Below are positions 19,234 through 30,922 of a DNA stretch of 64,000 bases, piece after piece; the stretch's first letter is position 1; every line of letters begins with the position of its first letter. The notes beneath the pieces are model-generated. The model saw only the letters and a program-made list of their open reading frames with translations, did no database searches and had not been told where the DNA came from. The stretch spans positions 1 through 64,000 of the forward strand of contig NZ_JAMBNQ010000026.1 of the NCBI RefSeq assembly GCF_023715155.1, in the 5' to 3' direction. The translations under genes were made by a program, and so were the position numbers. This DNA comes from Neobacillus mesonae. Lineage in GTDB: Bacteria; Bacillota; Bacilli; Bacillales; Cytobacillaceae.

Positions 19234-19932
19234 ATGGCTAAAAAAGGCAAAAAATATATTGAAGCTGCGAAACTAATTGATCGTTCAAAAGCTTATCCAG
19301 TTGCAGAAGCAATTGACCTAGCTAAGAAAACAAACTTTACAAAATTTGATGCAACCGTAGAAGTTGCTTTCCGTTTAGGCGTTGACCCTAAGAAAGCTGA
19401 CCAAAACATCCGCGGTGCTGTAGTGCTTCCAAACGGAACTGGTAAAACTCAACGCGTATTAGTATTCGCAAAAGGTGAAAAAGTGAAGGAAGCTGAAGCA
19501 GCAGGCGCTGATTATGTAGGAGATTCAGAATACATTAATAAAATTCAGCAAGGCTGGTTTGATTTTGATGTAATCGTAGCAACTCCAGACATGATGGGTG
19601 AAGTTGGTAAGCTTGGCCGTGTATTAGGACCTAAAGGCTTAATGCCAAACCCTAAAACAGGTACAGTTACATTTGATGTAACAAAAGCAATTAACGAAAT
19701 CAAAGCAGGTAAAGTAGAATACCGTGTTGACAAGGCTGGAAATGTCCACGTGCCAATCGGTAAAACTTCTTTTGAAAACGAAAAGTTAGTTGAAAACTTT
19801 ACTACTGTATTTGATACAATGGTAAAAGCAAAACCTTCTGCTGCTAAAGGAACCTACATGAAGAACGTTACTGTTACTTCAACTATGGGTCCTGGCGTGA
19901 AGGTAGATCCTTCTTCCGCAGGAGCTAAGTAA
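19234..19932 (+). CDS. rplA: 50S ribosomal protein L1
   Basis: L1-stalk protein of 232 residues that helps move deacylated tRNA out of the E site and often represses its own mRNA. The family core [23 protein letters not shown] and the segment [24 protein letters not shown] are complete. It has a strong SD (GAGGAGG). It is separated from rplK by a terminator-like hairpin and is followed by the rplJ promoter. Confidence 0.97.
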   Translation: MAKKGKKYIEAAKLIDRSKAYPVAEAIDLAKKTNFTKFDATVEVAFRLGVDPKKADQNIRGAVVLPNGTGKTQRVLVFAKGEKVKEAEAAGADYVGDSEYINKIQQGWFDFDVIVATPDMMGEVGKLGRVLGPKGLMPNPKTGTVTFDVTKAINEIKAGKVEYRVDKAGNVHVPIGKTSFENEKLVENFTTVFDTMVKAKPSAAKGTYMKNVTVTSTMGPGVKVDPSSAGAK

Positions 19933-19942
19933 TTTTTACCAA

Positions 19943-19971
19943 TTGACAATGTAAACAACATTCTCTATAAT
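19943..19971 (+). promoter_or_regulatory. Promoter of rplJ-rplL
   Basis: A perfect sigma-A promoter: TTGACA (19943-19948), 17-bp spacer, TATAAT (19966-19971). Confidence 0.87.
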
Positions 19972-19977
19972 ATGATT

Positions 19978-20104
19978 TGTTGTTTAAAAAATAAACATTT
20001 GTACCGTAGACAGCAGGTGCTGCTAAAGCTTAATTTCCTGCCGAGGTTAGCGTATAGAAATTTATGCATCCTCCATGTCTCGTGTTCGATATGGAGGATT
20101 TTTA
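19978..20104 (+). promoter_or_regulatory. L10 (rplJ) ribosomal protein leader with attenuator
   Basis: The segment ACCGTAGACAGCAGGTGCTG through CCGAGGTTAGCG (about 20002-20052) is the conserved L10-leader core that binds L10(L12)4. It is followed by a terminator ATCCTCCAT (20068-20076) / ATGGAGGAT (20091-20099) with TTTTT. Excess L10 should favour termination. Confidence 0.88.
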
Positions 20105-20145
20105 ATGCCTGGTATAAATGTAGACAATCTACAGGAGGTGTAAAA

Positions 20146-20646
20146 ATGGGCAGTGTAATCGAAGCTAAAAAACAAGTTGTTGAAGAAATCTCTGAGAAAT
20201 TAAAAAACAGTGTGTCAACAATTGTAGTTGACTACCGAGGTTTATCAGTTGCACAAGTAACTGAACTTCGTAAACAACTTCGTGAAGCTGGCGTAGAATT
20301 TAAAGTTTACAAAAACTCAATGACACGCCGCGCCGCAGAAGCTGCTGAGCTATCTGGATTAAACGAAGTATTAACAGGTCCAAATGCTATTGCGTTCAGT
20401 ACTGAAGATGTAGTAGCACCAGCAAAAATTTTAAACGAATTCGCGAAAAAGAACGAAGCGCTTGAATTAAAAGCAGGTGTAATCGAAGGAAACATCGCAA
20501 CAGTTGAGGAAATTAAAGCTCTTGCTGAACTTCCTTCACGCGAAGGCTTACTATCAATGCTACTCAGCGTACTACAAGCTCCAATCCGCAACCTTGCTCT
20601 TGCTGCAAAAGCTGTTGCAGATCAAAAAGAAGAACAAGGCGCATAA
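20146..20646 (+). CDS. rplJ: 50S ribosomal protein L10
   Basis: Protein of 166 residues anchoring L7/L12 dimers to the ribosome. It contains [23 protein letters not shown] and the rRNA-binding YKNSMTRRA segment. The C-terminal helix ends in the L12-binding region [17 protein letters not shown]. The start at 20146 follows AGGAGGTG. The long in-frame extension upstream is the leader RNA read as protein and is rejected. Confidence 0.97.
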   Translation: MGSVIEAKKQVVEEISEKLKNSVSTIVVDYRGLSVAQVTELRKQLREAGVEFKVYKNSMTRRAAEAAELSGLNEVLTGPNAIAFSTEDVVAPAKILNEFAKKNEALELKAGVIEGNIATVEEIKALAELPSREGLLSMLLSVLQAPIRNLALAAKAVADQKEEQGA

Positions 20647-20668
20647 GAAGGCGAAAACGTCTTTTTTA
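20645..20668 (+). terminator. Weak terminator-like hairpin between rplJ and rplL
   Basis: AAGGCG (20648-20653) / CGTCTT (20658-20663) with a run of T. It is short, so at most a partial terminator or mRNA processing signal; L12 is needed in fourfold excess over L10. Confidence 0.35.
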
Positions 20669-20820
20669 TGGATGGAAAAGCACAAGTCGTTCTGGCCGGA
20701 AGGCTGCTATTTAGCTTTCTTAACGAATGGTCTTGCTGCCTAAAGCCAATAGGCTTCCTGGGCTGGAATATCAAACTTATATAACAATAAATGAACGAAA
20801 ATTAAGGAGGAAACTTAATC

Positions 20821-21180
20821 ATGACTAAAGAACAAATCATTGAAGCGGTTAAAAACATGACTGTTTTAGAACTTAACGATCTAGTAAAAGCAATCGAAGA
20901 AGAATTCGGCGTAACTGCTGCTGCTCCTGTAGCTGTTGTTGGCGCTGCTGGTGCTGCAGCTGAAGAAAAAACTGAATTTGATGTAATCCTATCTGGCGCT
21001 GGCGACCAAAAAATCAAAGTTATCAAAGTGGTTCGTGAAATTACTGGTCTTGGACTTAAAGAAGCAAAAGAACTTGTTGACAACACTCCAAAAGCACTTA
21101 AAGAAGGCATCTCTAAAGAAGAAGCTGAAGAAATCAAAGCTAAGCTTGATGAAGTTGGAGCTAACGTCGAAGTTAAGTAA
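20821..21180 (+). CDS. rplL: 50S ribosomal protein L7/L12
   Basis: Acidic stalk protein of 119 residues. The N-terminal dimerisation domain (residues 1-35) is followed by an alanine-rich hinge ([18 protein letters not shown]) and the C-terminal factor-binding domain with [22 protein letters not shown] precedes the ATG. It is the last gene of the rplJL unit and is closed by a strong terminator. Confidence 0.98.
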   Translation: MTKEQIIEAVKNMTVLELNDLVKAIEEEFGVTAAAPVAVVGAAGAAAEEKTEFDVILSGAGDQKIKVIKVVREITGLGLKEAKELVDNTPKALKEGISKEEAEEIKAKLDEVGANVEVK

Positions 21181-21193
21181 TTTAGACAATGAA

Positions 21194-21225
21194 AAAAGAG
21201 CTCGCTGCATAAGCGGGCTTTTTTT
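21194..21225 (+). terminator. Terminator of rplJL
   Basis: AGCTCGCT (21199-21206) pairs with AGCGGGCT (21212-21219). The stem is preceded by A-rich and followed by T-rich sequence. Confidence 0.85.
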
Positions 21226-21277
21226 AACTATTCCTCAATTTCCTCAAATATCTGCTATTTGCCGGAGGTGAGTCTAT

Positions 21278-21883
21278 ATGACAGAACACTACTATTCTCG
21301 AACCCAGAATGTTGAAAGTAATCCGCAGTATTGGGACTTTTCTCTTAGAAACCATAGGCTTCGCTTTAAGACGGATAATGGTGTCTTTTCAAAAAGGGAA
21401 GTAGACTTTGGCTCACGTCTGTTGATCGAATCTTTTATCAGCCCAACAATTGAAGGCCCAATCCTTGATGTGGGCTGCGGTTATGGCCCAATCGGATTAT
21501 CGATTGCAAAGGATGAACAGGACCGGATGATACATATGGTTGATGTCAATGAACGAGCAATTCAGCTGGCAAAGGAAAATGCCGGGCTGAATAAAATTCA
21601 AAACGTAGAAATCTATGAAAGTGACCGGCTGTCATCAGTTAACGAAATGAACTTTGCTGCTATTTTAACCAATCCACCTATTCGGGCAGGTAAAAAAACC
21701 GTTCATGATATTTTTGAACAAAGCGCTTTGCATCTTGTGCCAAACGGAGAGCTTTGGATAGTGATTCAAAAAAAACAAGGTGCACCTTCCGCTTTGGAAA
21801 AGTTGAAAACAATTTTTTCACAAGTTGAAACAGTAGACAAATCCAAAGGCTATTTTATTTTTAAAGCAGTAAAAAACAGTTGA
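21278..21883 (+). CDS. ybxB: YbxB-type class I SAM-dependent methyltransferase (RsmC-like)
   Basis: Protein of 201 residues with the MTS (methyltransferase small) fold. It has SAM motif I DVGCGYGPIGLSIA (about residues 64-77), an acidic motif II (HMVDVNERA), and the NPP catalytic motif NPPIRAGK typical of amino-modifying rRNA guanine N2 methyltransferases such as RsmC. The exact target base cannot be read from sequence. Position between rplL and rpoB is the same as in B. subtilis. Confidence 0.9.
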   Translation: MTEHYYSRTQNVESNPQYWDFSLRNHRLRFKTDNGVFSKREVDFGSRLLIESFISPTIEGPILDVGCGYGPIGLSIAKDEQDRMIHMVDVNERAIQLAKENAGLNKIQNVEIYESDRLSSVNEMNFAAILTNPPIRAGKKTVHDIFEQSALHLVPNGELWIVIQKKQGAPSALEKLKTIFSQVETVDKSKGYFIFKAVKNS

Positions 21884-22022
21884 CTTGGAAGTTGCTGTGT
21901 GTTAGCATTATAAAATGCCATCATAATATTTACCGTTTTATTCCTTTAAATACTAATTTTACAGTATAAAATCAGGATAAAAAGGGAATGATGACAAAAT
22001 AATACTCAAAATGTGAAAATGT

Positions 22023-22052
22023 GGTTTTTGAGCAAAAAACCCTTTTTCTTTT
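22023..22052 (+). terminator. Terminator-like hairpin in the rpoB leader
   Basis: GGTTTTT (22023-22029) pairs with AAAAACC (22035-22041), followed by CTTTTTCTTTTT. A second hairpin, AGAGC/GCTCT around TTTT, lies at about 22065-22078. Together they suggest an attenuated rpoB leader or the end of the ybxB transcript. Confidence 0.4.
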
Positions 22053-22131
22053 TGTCTTGCGAGAGAGCTTTTGCTCTGACTCAAAAGATATAAATTTTTT
22101 TAAATAACGCTTGATTTGAGGGGTGAATCAG

Positions 22132-25100
22132 TTGACAGGTCAACTAGTTCAGTATGGACGACACCGCCAACGAAGAAGTTACGCACGAATCAGTGAGGTT
22201 TTAGAATTACCAAATCTAATTGAAATCCAAACCTCTTCATATCAGTGGTTTCTTGATGAGGGATTGCGTGAAATGTTCCAGGATATTTCACCGATTGAGG
22301 ACTTTACTGGTAACCTATCACTAGAATTTATTGATTACAGTCTTGGCGATCCAAAGTATTCTGTTGAAGAATCAAAAGAACGGGACGTTACATATTCTGC
22401 TCCATTACGTGTAAAAGTACGTCTTGTAAACAAAGAAACAGGCGAAGTGAAAGATCAAGATGTATTCATGGGTGATTTTCCACTTATGACGGAAACAGGT
22501 ACATTTGTTATTAATGGAGCAGAGCGCGTTATTGTTTCCCAGTTAGTACGCTCACCAAGCGTATACTTTAACGGGAAAGTCGATAAGAATGGGAAAAAAG
22601 GATTTACAGCTACGGTAATTCCGAACCGCGGCGCTTGGCTGGAATATGAAACAGATGCCAAAGATGTCGTATATGTCAGAATCGATCGTACTCGGAAACT
22701 GCCCGTTACGGTTCTTTTGCGTGCATTAGGGTTCGGCTCTGATCAAGAAATCATCGACTTAATCGGTGATAATGAATATTTGCGCAACACTCTTGAGAAG
22801 GACAATACAGAGGGTGTAGACAAAGCATTACTTGAAATCTACGAACGTCTTCGTCCAGGAGAACCTCCAACTGTTGAAAATGCGAGAAGTTTACTAATTT
22901 CCCGCTTCTTTGACCCTAAGCGCTATGATCTTGCAAACGTAGGACGTTATAAAATTAATAAAAAGCTTCATATCAAGCATCGTCTATTTAATCAACGTTT
23001 AGCGGAGACTTTAGCTGATCCTGAAACAGGTGAAGTTATTGCTGAGAAGGGTACTATTCTTGATCGTAGAAACCTAGATCGCATTTTACCTGCGCTTGAG
23101 AAAAATATTAATTTTAAGAGCTTTAACCCTGTTGGGGGAGTAGTAGAAGATGAAATTATTCTTCAGGCTATTAAAATTCTTGTTCCTGGCGATGAAAATG
23201 AAAAAGTCATTAATGTATTAGGCAACGCCTACGTGGCTGAGCCAATCAAACATATTACACCTGCAGATATCATTGCATCTATCAGCTATTTCTTTGATTT
23301 GCTCCATGGTGTTGGTGATACAGACGATATTGACCACTTAGGTAACAGACGTCTGCGTTCTGTTGGTGAACTCTTGCAAAATCAGTTCCGAATTGGCTTA
23401 TCCCGGATGGAACGTGTTGTTCGTGAAAGAATGTCGATTCAAGATACGGCAACCATTACACCACAGCAATTAATAAACATTCGTCCAGTAATTGCATCCA
23501 TCAAGGAGTTTTTCGGAAGTTCACAGTTATCCCAGTTCATGGACCAAACGAACCCGCTTGCGGAATTAACCCATAAGCGCCGTTTATCTGCACTCGGACC
23601 GGGAGGATTGACTCGTGAACGTGCTGGAATGGAAGTACGTGACGTACACTATTCTCACTATGGCCGGATGTGTCCAATCGAAACACCTGAAGGTCCGAAC
23701 ATCGGCTTAATTAACTCACTATCATCCTATGCAAAGGTAAACCGTTTTGGTTTTATTGAAACACCTTACCGAAGGGTTGACCCTGATACTGGCCGAGTCA
23801 CAAGTCATATTGATTATCTGACAGCAGATGAAGAAGATCATTATGTGGTTGCCCAAGCAAACTCACGGGTTGATGAAAATGGTTCCTTCCTTGATGAAGA
23901 AGTAGTGGCTCGTTTCCGTGGTGAAAACACCGCTGTAAAACGCGAACGGATCGATTACATGGATGTATCGCCAAAACAGGTTGTTTCGGCAGCGACTGCA
24001 TGTATTCCGTTCCTTGAAAATGATGACTCTAACCGTGCCTTGATGGGGGCGAACATGCAGCGGCAGGCTGTTCCGCTCTTGCAGCCAGAAGCTCCAAGAG
24101 TTGGTACTGGAATGGAGTATGTATCAGCAAAGGACTCAGGCGCAGCTGTTATTTGTAAACATCCAGGTATAGTGGAACATGTCGAAGCACGTGAAGTTTG
24201 GGTGCGCCGCATTAAAGAAGTGGACGGTCAGGAAGTTAAAGGCGATCTCGATAAATATCGGTTCTTGAAATTTGTTCGTTCCAACCAAGGAATGTGCTAC
24301 AACCAGCGTCCAATTGTTAAAGTTGGAGACCGAGTTGTAAAAGGAGAAGTTCTTGGTGACGGTCCATCTATGGAATTAGGCGAATTAGCATTAGGACGCA
24401 ATGTCCTCGTTGCCTTTATGACATGGGATGGATATAACTATGAAGATGCGATTATCATGAGTGAGCGCCTTGTTAAAGATGATGTTTATACATCTATTCA
24501 CATTGAAGAATATGAATCAGAATCACGTGATACAAAGCTTGGACCTGAAGAAATCACCCGTGATATTCCAAACGTAGGTGAAGATGCATTAAAAAATCTT
24601 GATGAGCGTGGAATTATCCGAATTGGTGCGGAAGTAAAAGATGGCGACCTTCTAGTTGGAAAGGTAACACCAAAAGGGGTTACAGAGCTGACTGCGGAGG
24701 AAAGACTACTTCATGCCATTTTCGGTGAAAAGGCACGTGAAGTGCGTGATACATCTCTTCGTGTTCCACACGGAGGCGGTGGAATTGTCCATGATGTAAA
24801 GGTATTTAACCGCGAAGATGGTGATGAGCTCCCTCCAGGTGTAAATCAGCTTGTCCGCGTTTATATTGTTCAAAAACGTAAGATTCACCAGGGCGATAAG
24901 ATGGCCGGACGACATGGAAATAAAGGGGTTATCTCGAGAATCTTACCTGAAGAAGATATGCCGTTCATGCCAGATGGAACACCTGTTGATATCATGTTAA
25001 ATCCGCTGGGTGTGCCATCTCGGATGAACATCGGACAGGTGCTGGAGCTTCACTTAGGTATGGCAGCAAGACAATTAGGACTTCATGTAGCTACTCCTGT

Positions 25101-25692
25101 ATTTGACGGTGCACGTGAAGAAGATGTTTGGGCTACGATTGAAGAAGCAGGCATGGCTCGTGATGCCAAAACTATTCTTTATGATGGCCGTACAGGTGAA
25201 CCATTCGATAACCGTGTATCTGTCGGAGTCATGTATATGATCAAGCTGGCACACATGGTTGATGATAAATTACATGCGCGTTCAACAGGACCGTACTCAC
25301 TTGTTACGCAGCAGCCGCTTGGCGGTAAAGCCCAATTCGGCGGACAGCGTTTTGGTGAAATGGAGGTTTGGGCACTTGAAGCATACGGTGCAGCTTACAC
25401 GCTTCAAGAAATCCTAACTGTTAAATCAGATGATGTAGTGGGCCGTGTAAAAACATATGAATCCATTGTTAAGGGTGAAAATGTACCGGAACCAGGCGTC
25501 CCTGAGTCATTTAAAGTATTGATTAAAGAACTTCAAAGCCTTGGTATGGATGTCAAGATTCTTTCCGGCGATGAAGAGGAAATTGAAATGCGGGATATGG
25601 AAGATGAGGAAGACTTACAGCAAGTCGAAACCTTAAATATTGTTCCAGAAACTCCGGACACGGAATCTGAAAAGGTCGGTGTGAAAGAATAA
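22132..25692 (+). CDS. rpoB: RNA polymerase beta subunit
   Basis: Catalytic subunit of 1186 residues. The rifampicin-resistance cluster [20 protein letters not shown] with [11 protein letters not shown] after it appears wild type at the common resistance positions. [13 protein letters not shown] and the C-terminal switch/clamp segments are intact. The TTG at 22132 is preferred to the in-frame GTG at 22123 because SD GAGGGG (22118-22123) is well spaced for it and the family begins [11 protein letters not shown]. It is followed by an intergenic terminator-like hairpin and rpoC. Confidence 0.98.
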   Translation: MTGQLVQYGRHRQRRSYARISEVLELPNLIEIQTSSYQWFLDEGLREMFQDISPIEDFTGNLSLEFIDYSLGDPKYSVEESKERDVTYSAPLRVKVRLVNKETGEVKDQDVFMGDFPLMTETGTFVINGAERVIVSQLVRSPSVYFNGKVDKNGKKGFTATVIPNRGAWLEYETDAKDVVYVRIDRTRKLPVTVLLRALGFGSDQEIIDLIGDNEYLRNTLEKDNTEGVDKALLEIYERLRPGEPPTVENARSLLISRFFDPKRYDLANVGRYKINKKLHIKHRLFNQRLAETLADPETGEVIAEKGTILDRRNLDRILPALEKNINFKSFNPVGGVVEDEIILQAIKILVPGDENEKVINVLGNAYVAEPIKHITPADIIASISYFFDLLHGVGDTDDIDHLGNRRLRSVGELLQNQFRIGLSRMERVVRERMSIQDTATITPQQLINIRPVIASIKEFFGSSQLSQFMDQTNPLAELTHKRRLSALGPGGLTRERAGMEVRDVHYSHYGRMCPIETPEGPNIGLINSLSSYAKVNRFGFIETPYRRVDPDTGRVTSHIDYLTADEEDHYVVAQANSRVDENGSFLDEEVVARFRGENTAVKRERIDYMDVSPKQVVSAATACIPFLENDDSNRALMGANMQRQAVPLLQPEAPRVGTGMEYVSAKDSGAAVICKHPGIVEHVEAREVWVRRIKEVDGQEVKGDLDKYRFLKFVRSNQGMCYNQRPIVKVGDRVVKGEVLGDGPSMELGELALGRNVLVAFMTWDGYNYEDAIIMSERLVKDDVYTSIHIEEYESESRDTKLGPEEITRDIPNVGEDALKNLDERGIIRIGAEVKDGDLLVGKVTPKGVTELTAEERLLHAIFGEKAREVRDTSLRVPHGGGGIVHDVKVFNREDGDELPPGVNQLVRVYIVQKRKIHQGDKMAGRHGNKGVISRILPEEDMPFMPDGTPVDIMLNPLGVPSRMNIGQVLELHLGMAARQLGLHVATPVFDGAREEDVWATIEEAGMARDAKTILYDGRTGEPFDNRVSVGVMYMIKLAHMVDDKLHARSTGPYSLVTQQPLGGKAQFGGQRFGEMEVWALEAYGAAYTLQEILTVKSDDVVGRVKTYESIVKGENVPEPGVPESFKVLIKELQSLGMDVKILSGDEEEIEMRDMEDEEDLQQVETLNIVPETPDTESEKVGVKE

Positions 25693-25699
25693 TAATTTG

Positions 25700-25738
25700 T
25701 TTAAGCGCACGGCATTCCGCGTGTTCGCTTAAATTTTT
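25700..25738 (+). terminator. Terminator-like hairpin between rpoB and rpoC
   Basis: TTTAAGCG (25700-25707) pairs with CGCTTAAA (25726-25733), the inner CACG with CGTG, and TTTTT follows. As rpoC has no obvious promoter of its own, this should be a partial terminator or processing site. Confidence 0.55.
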
Positions 25739-25801
25739 ATTCATAAAGGGTAAGATGAAGCGCAGCAGCGTTTTTAAACATTTAGAGGCTGGATGTCAGA
25801 A

Positions 25802-25829
25802 GAAGCAATCGGCGCCAGCCGGTTGCTTC
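25802..25829 (+). promoter_or_regulatory. Stable hairpin just upstream of the rpoC ribosome binding site
   Basis: GAAGCAATCGGC (25802-25813) and GCCGGTTGCTTC (25818-25829) form a 12-bp stem with one G-T pair and a four-base loop. It ends about 8 bases before the SD. No T-run follows, so it is not a terminator. A translational or stability element is possible. Confidence 0.5.
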
Positions 25830-25851
25830 AATTAAAAGGGAGGTAGGCCCC

Positions 25852-28800
25852 TTGCTTGATGTTAATAATTTTGAGTATATGAAAATTGGCCTTGCTTCAC
25901 CGGATAAGATCCGTTCATGGTCTTTCGGAGAGGTCAAAAAACCAGAAACCATTAATTATCGTACATTAAAGCCTGAGAAAGACGGCTTATTCTGTGAAAG
26001 AATTTTCGGTCCGACAAAGGACTGGGAATGTCATTGCGGTAAATACAAACGTGTACGTTACAAAGGCGTTGTTTGTGATCGATGTGGTGTTGAAGTAACA
26101 CGTGCAAAGGTACGTCGTGAACGAATGGGGCATATTGAGCTGGCTGCTCCTGTTTCACATATATGGTATTTTAAAGGAATTCCTAGCCGTATGGGGCTTG
26201 TATTAGACATGTCTCCCAGGGCATTAGAAGAGGTTATTTACTTTGCTTCCTATGTTGTAACAGAAGCTGGAGATACGGCTCTTGAAAGGAAACAATTATT
26301 ATCTGAGAAAGAATATCGTGCCTATCGTGAAAAATACGGCAATAAGTTCCAAGCAGCAATGGGTGCTGAAGCAATTAGACGTCTTCTTTCTGATATTGAT
26401 TTGGATAAAGAAGTAGATATCTTAAAAGAGGAATTAAAGACAGCGCAGGGACAGCGGCGTACCCGTGCAATTAAAAGACTAGAGGTGTTGGAAGCATTCC
26501 GCAACTCTGGAAATGAACCATCATGGATGGTGCTGGATGTACTGCCTGTTATTCCGCCGGAACTTCGTCCAATGGTACAGCTGGATGGAGGAAGATTTGC
26601 TACATCTGATTTGAACGACCTATACCGCCGTGTAATCAACCGTAACAATCGCTTAAAGCGTTTGTTGGATTTGGGAGCACCAAGTATTATTGTTCAAAAC
26701 GAAAAGAGAATGCTGCAAGAAGCGGTTGACGCATTAATTGACAACGGCCGCCGCGGTCGTCCAGTTACAGGACCTGGTAACCGTCCATTGAAATCACTTT
26801 CTCATATGTTAAAAGGTAAACAAGGACGTTTCCGTCAGAACCTGCTGGGTAAACGTGTTGACTACTCTGGCCGTTCGGTTATCGTTGTAGGCCCATACTT
26901 AAAAATGTATCAATGCGGGCTTCCAAAGGAAATGGCTCTTGAATTATTCAAACCGTTTATTATGAAAGAGCTGGTTGAAAAAGGTTTAGCTCATAATATC
27001 AAATCGGCAAAACGTAAAATTGAAAGAGTATCTCCGGATGTTTGGGATGTACTTGAAGATGTCATTAAAGAACATCCAGTTCTACTAAACCGTGCCCCTA
27101 CTTTGCATAGATTAGGGATTCAAGCATTTGAACCAACGCTTGTTGAAGGACGGGCAATTCGTCTTCACCCGCTGGTTTGTACTGCATATAATGCGGACTT
27201 TGACGGCGACCAGATGGCTGTTCACGTACCGCTGTCAGCTGAAGCACAGGCGGAAGCACGATTATTAATGCTTGCAGCGCAAAACATTCTAAACCCTAAG
27301 GATGGTAAACCAGTTGTTACACCATCACAGGACATGGTATTAGGTAACTATTACTTAACATTAGAACGAGAAGACGCTGTCGGCGAAGGTATGGTTTTTA
27401 AAGACACAAATGAAGCACTTCTTGCTTATCAAAATGGTTTTGTTCATTTTCACAGCCGGGTAGCAGTTCATGCTGGTTCATTGAAAAATGAAACATTTAC
27501 GGAAGAACAAAATAATAAGCTTCTCATTACTACAGTAGGGAAACTTATTTTTAATGAAATTCTTCCAAAATCATTCCCTTATCTCAACGAGCCTACTAAG
27601 AGTAATCTTGAGGAAAAAACACCTGAGAAGTATTTCGTTGAAAAAGGGGAAGATATTAAGGCGAAAATTAAGAGTATGCCTATAATAGATCCATTTAAAA
27701 AGAAAGTTCTTGGAAATATCATCGCTGAGGTATTCAAGCGTTTCAAGATTACGGAAACATCCAAAATGCTTGACCGCATGAAAGACCTTGGATTTAAATA
27801 TTCCACTAAGGCGGGTATTACCGTTGGGGTTGCTGACATCGTCGTTCTTGGCGAAAAGCAGCAGATTCTTCATGATGCCCAAGGAAAAGTGGATAATGTT
27901 CAGAAGCAGTTTAGACGTGGTCTTATTACAGAAGACGAGCGTTATGACCGTGTAATCTCCATTTGGAGCCAAGCAAAGGATACGATTCAGGGAAAACTGA
28001 TGAAATCCTTGCATAACACGAACCCAATCTTTATGATGAGTGACTCTGGTGCCCGTGGTAACGCATCTAACTTTACACAGCTTGCTGGTATGCGTGGTTT
28101 GATGGCGAACCCGGCTGGACGTATTATTGAATTACCAATTAAATCAAGTTTCCGTGAAGGTTTAACCGTATTGGAATACTTTATTTCCACTCACGGTGCA
28201 CGTAAAGGTCTTGCGGATACAGCACTGAAGACAGCTGACTCTGGTTACTTAACCCGTCGACTTGTTGATGTTGCACAGGATGTCATTGTCCGCGAAGATG
28301 ACTGTGGAACTGACCGCGGTTTTGCTATTCGTGCATTGAAAGATGGAACAGAGATTATCGAATCTTTGGAAGAACGGTTAATTGGCCGTTATGCCCGAAA
28401 TACTATCAAACATCCTGAGACTAATGAAGTGCTTGTTAGTGAAAATGATTTGATTACAGAAGATATTGCACTAGCGATTGTGGATGCAGGTATCGAAGAG
28501 GTTAAAATTCGCTCTGCATTTACATGTAATACCCGTCATGGTGTATGTAAAAAATGTTATGGACGGAACCTGGCAACCGGACAAGAGGTTGAAGTCGGTG
28601 AAGCAGTTGGTATTATTGCTGCCCAATCTATTGGTGAACCAGGCACACAATTAACAATGCGTACATTCCACACAGGCGGTGTTGCAGGAGACGATATCAC
28701 CCAAGGTTTACCGCGTATCCAGGAAATTTTCGAAGCGCGTAATCCAAAAGGGCAGGCTGTCATTTCTGAAATCGGCGGTGAAGTAGTCGGACTTAACGAA

Positions 28801-29451
28801 GGCCGTGACCGCCAGCATGAAATTGTGATTCAAGGTGAAGTAGAATCACGCACCTATAATGCACCGTATACTGCACGTTTAAAGGTTGCAATTGGAGATA
28901 GGGTTGAACCAGGACAGGAACTAACAGAAGGTTCAATTGACCCTAAAGAACTGATCAAGGTGAAAGATGTTATTTCAGTTCAAGAGTATTTGCTGCGTGA
29001 AGTACAGAAAGTATACCGCATGCAAGGGGTTGAAATTGGCGATAAACACGTAGAGGTTATGGTACGGCAGATGCTTCGCAAGATCCGCGTAAGTGATGCT
29101 GGCGAAACGGATGTACTTCCAGGTACCCTGCTTGATATTCACCAATTTACAGATGCCAATGAAAAAGCATTATTAGAGGGCAGATTACCGGCAACAGGAC
29201 GTCCTGTATTGCTTGGTATCACGAAAGCCTCTCTTGAAACAGATTCATTCCTATCGGCAGCATCTTTCCAAGAAACAACAAGAGTTCTTACAGATGCGGC
29301 TATCAAAGGTAAGCGGGATGAATTGCTTGGCTTAAAAGAAAATGTTATCATCGGTAAACTTGTACCAGCTGGTACAGGAATGCAGCGCTACCGCAAGGCT
29401 GAACCGATACTTCTTGAGACAGAATCAGAAGAGCCGATAACGGTTGAATAA
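25852..29451 (+). CDS. rpoC: RNA polymerase beta' subunit
   Basis: Catalytic subunit of 1199 residues. The N-terminal zinc ribbon is [20 protein letters not shown] (about residues 60-79). The active-site magnesium motif NADFDGDQ is conserved, as are the bridge-helix/trigger-loop region and a second zinc site (CGTDRG through [11 protein letters not shown]). Translation begins at TTG 25852 with SD AAAAGGGAGG. It is co-transcribed with rpoB and closed by a strong terminator. Confidence 0.98.
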   Translation: MLDVNNFEYMKIGLASPDKIRSWSFGEVKKPETINYRTLKPEKDGLFCERIFGPTKDWECHCGKYKRVRYKGVVCDRCGVEVTRAKVRRERMGHIELAAPVSHIWYFKGIPSRMGLVLDMSPRALEEVIYFASYVVTEAGDTALERKQLLSEKEYRAYREKYGNKFQAAMGAEAIRRLLSDIDLDKEVDILKEELKTAQGQRRTRAIKRLEVLEAFRNSGNEPSWMVLDVLPVIPPELRPMVQLDGGRFATSDLNDLYRRVINRNNRLKRLLDLGAPSIIVQNEKRMLQEAVDALIDNGRRGRPVTGPGNRPLKSLSHMLKGKQGRFRQNLLGKRVDYSGRSVIVVGPYLKMYQCGLPKEMALELFKPFIMKELVEKGLAHNIKSAKRKIERVSPDVWDVLEDVIKEHPVLLNRAPTLHRLGIQAFEPTLVEGRAIRLHPLVCTAYNADFDGDQMAVHVPLSAEAQAEARLLMLAAQNILNPKDGKPVVTPSQDMVLGNYYLTLEREDAVGEGMVFKDTNEALLAYQNGFVHFHSRVAVHAGSLKNETFTEEQNNKLLITTVGKLIFNEILPKSFPYLNEPTKSNLEEKTPEKYFVEKGEDIKAKIKSMPIIDPFKKKVLGNIIAEVFKRFKITETSKMLDRMKDLGFKYSTKAGITVGVADIVVLGEKQQILHDAQGKVDNVQKQFRRGLITEDERYDRVISIWSQAKDTIQGKLMKSLHNTNPIFMMSDSGARGNASNFTQLAGMRGLMANPAGRIIELPIKSSFREGLTVLEYFISTHGARKGLADTALKTADSGYLTRRLVDVAQDVIVREDDCGTDRGFAIRALKDGTEIIESLEERLIGRYARNTIKHPETNEVLVSENDLITEDIALAIVDAGIEEVKIRSAFTCNTRHGVCKKCYGRNLATGQEVEVGEAVGIIAAQSIGEPGTQLTMRTFHTGGVAGDDITQGLPRIQEIFEARNPKGQAVISEIGGEVVGLNEGRDRQHEIVIQGEVESRTYNAPYTARLKVAIGDRVEPGQELTEGSIDPKELIKVKDVISVQEYLLREVQKVYRMQGVEIGDKHVEVMVRQMLRKIRVSDAGETDVLPGTLLDIHQFTDANEKALLEGRLPATGRPVLLGITKASLETDSFLSAASFQETTRVLTDAAIKGKRDELLGLKENVIIGKLVPAGTGMQRYRKAEPILLETESEEPITVE

Positions 29452-29459
29452 CAAATCTG

Positions 29460-29492
29460 CGGTACTTGCTTAAACGGCAAGTACCGTATTTT
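29460..29492 (+). terminator. Terminator of rpoBC
   Basis: CGGTACTTGC (29460-29469) pairs perfectly with GCAAGTACCG (29477-29486), followed by TATTTT. Confidence 0.85.
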
Positions 29493-29516
29493 AAGAAAAA
29501 GAAACATAAACTTTTG

Positions 29517-29545
29517 TTGACATCTTATTTATAAGGTGGTAATAT
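29517..29545 (+). promoter_or_regulatory. Promoter of the str operon (rplGB-rpsL-rpsG-fusA)
   Basis: TTGACA (29517-29522), 17-bp spacer, TAATAT (29540-29545), directly after the rpoC terminator. Confidence 0.78.
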
Positions 29546-29590
29546 ATCAAAGGTGCTCCTATACACCTGATACTTTGGAGGATATCAACT

Positions 29591-29839
29591 ATGTCTTATG
29601 AAAAAGTATTACAGGCTGGCAAGTTTGTTATAGGAACAAAACAAGCAGTGAAGGCACTTCAAGAAGGAATTGTTCAAAAGCTTATTATCGCTGCTGATGC
29701 TGATCCAAAGATAACTGCGGATGCGGTAAAACAAGCGAGTGAACGCGAAGTTCCAATCATTTATGCCGATTCTATGAAAAAATTAGGGAAGGCATGTAAT
29801 ATACAAGTCGGTGCTGCAACTGTAGCCATAATCCATTAA
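29591..29839 (+). CDS. rplGB: L7Ae-family ribosomal protein (RplGB/YbxF)
   Basis: K-turn RNA binding protein of 82 residues. It contains the L7Ae fold core GTKQAVKALQEGIVQKLIIAADADP (split across helices) and the RNA-contact loop with KACNIQVGAATVAII at the end. It stands between rpoC and rpsL in B. subtilis as well. The precise ribosomal role is not known from sequence. Confidence 0.92.
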   Translation: MSYEKVLQAGKFVIGTKQAVKALQEGIVQKLIIAADADPKITADAVKQASEREVPIIYADSMKKLGKACNIQVGAATVAIIH

Positions 29840-29927
29840 AAACTGTTTTTGTAGATTGAATGATCTGCAGAAACTTTGTTTTTGCAAAAAAATGAACCAC
29901 CTGGATGTGTGGGCTTACAAATAATGA

Positions 29928-30365
<438 letters not shown>

Positions 30366-30404
30366 TCATACTAAATAGAAGCTTCTTTGAAAGGAGGAAG
30401 AAAT

Positions 30405-30875
30405 ATGCCACGTAAAGGTCCTGTAACAAAAAGAGATGTGTTACCAGATCCGATTTACAATTCAAAATTAGTTACTCGTTTAATCAACAAAATGATGATT
30501 GACGGTAAAAGAGGTAAATCTCAAGAAATTCTTTACTCAGCATTTGATACTATTCGTGAACGCACTGGCAAAGAGCCAATGGAAGTTTTCGATGCAGCTA
30601 TGAAAAACATCATGCCTGTACTTGAAGTTAGAGCACGTCGTGTGGGTGGTGCAAACTATCAAGTACCAGTTGAGGTGCGCCCTGATCGCAGATCAACTCT
30701 TGGTCTACGCTGGTTAGTAAACTACGCTCGTCTTCGCGGAGAAAAAACAATGGAAGAGCGTTTAGCTAACGAAATTATGGATGCAGCAAATAACACTGGT
30801 GCATCTGTTAAGAAACGTGAAGATACACACAAAATGGCAGAAGCAAACAAAGCGTTTGCTCACTATCGTTGGTAA
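30405..30875 (+). CDS. rpsG: 30S ribosomal protein S7
   Basis: Assembly protein of 156 residues for the 3' domain of 16S rRNA. The start [16 protein letters not shown] follows AAAGGAGGAAG. The in-frame codon at 30387 is upstream of that SD and rejected. The segment [21 protein letters not shown] is typical. It lies between rpsL and fusA. Confidence 0.98.
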   Translation: MPRKGPVTKRDVLPDPIYNSKLVTRLINKMMIDGKRGKSQEILYSAFDTIRERTGKEPMEVFDAAMKNIMPVLEVRARRVGGANYQVPVEVRPDRRSTLGLRWLVNYARLRGEKTMEERLANEIMDAANNTGASVKKREDTHKMAEANKAFAHYRW

Positions 30876-30922
30876 TTTTACCTTCAAAAAATACTTTTAT
30901 ACTAGGAAGGAGAAAGACTTAG

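Noticed and set aside
19972..20145. Long N-terminal extension of L10
   Set aside because: The extension is the L10 leader and attenuator read in frame; the SD and family alignment place the start at 20146.
22471..24000. Rifampicin-resistance change in RpoB
   Set aside because: The resistance cluster reads as the usual wild-type sequence.
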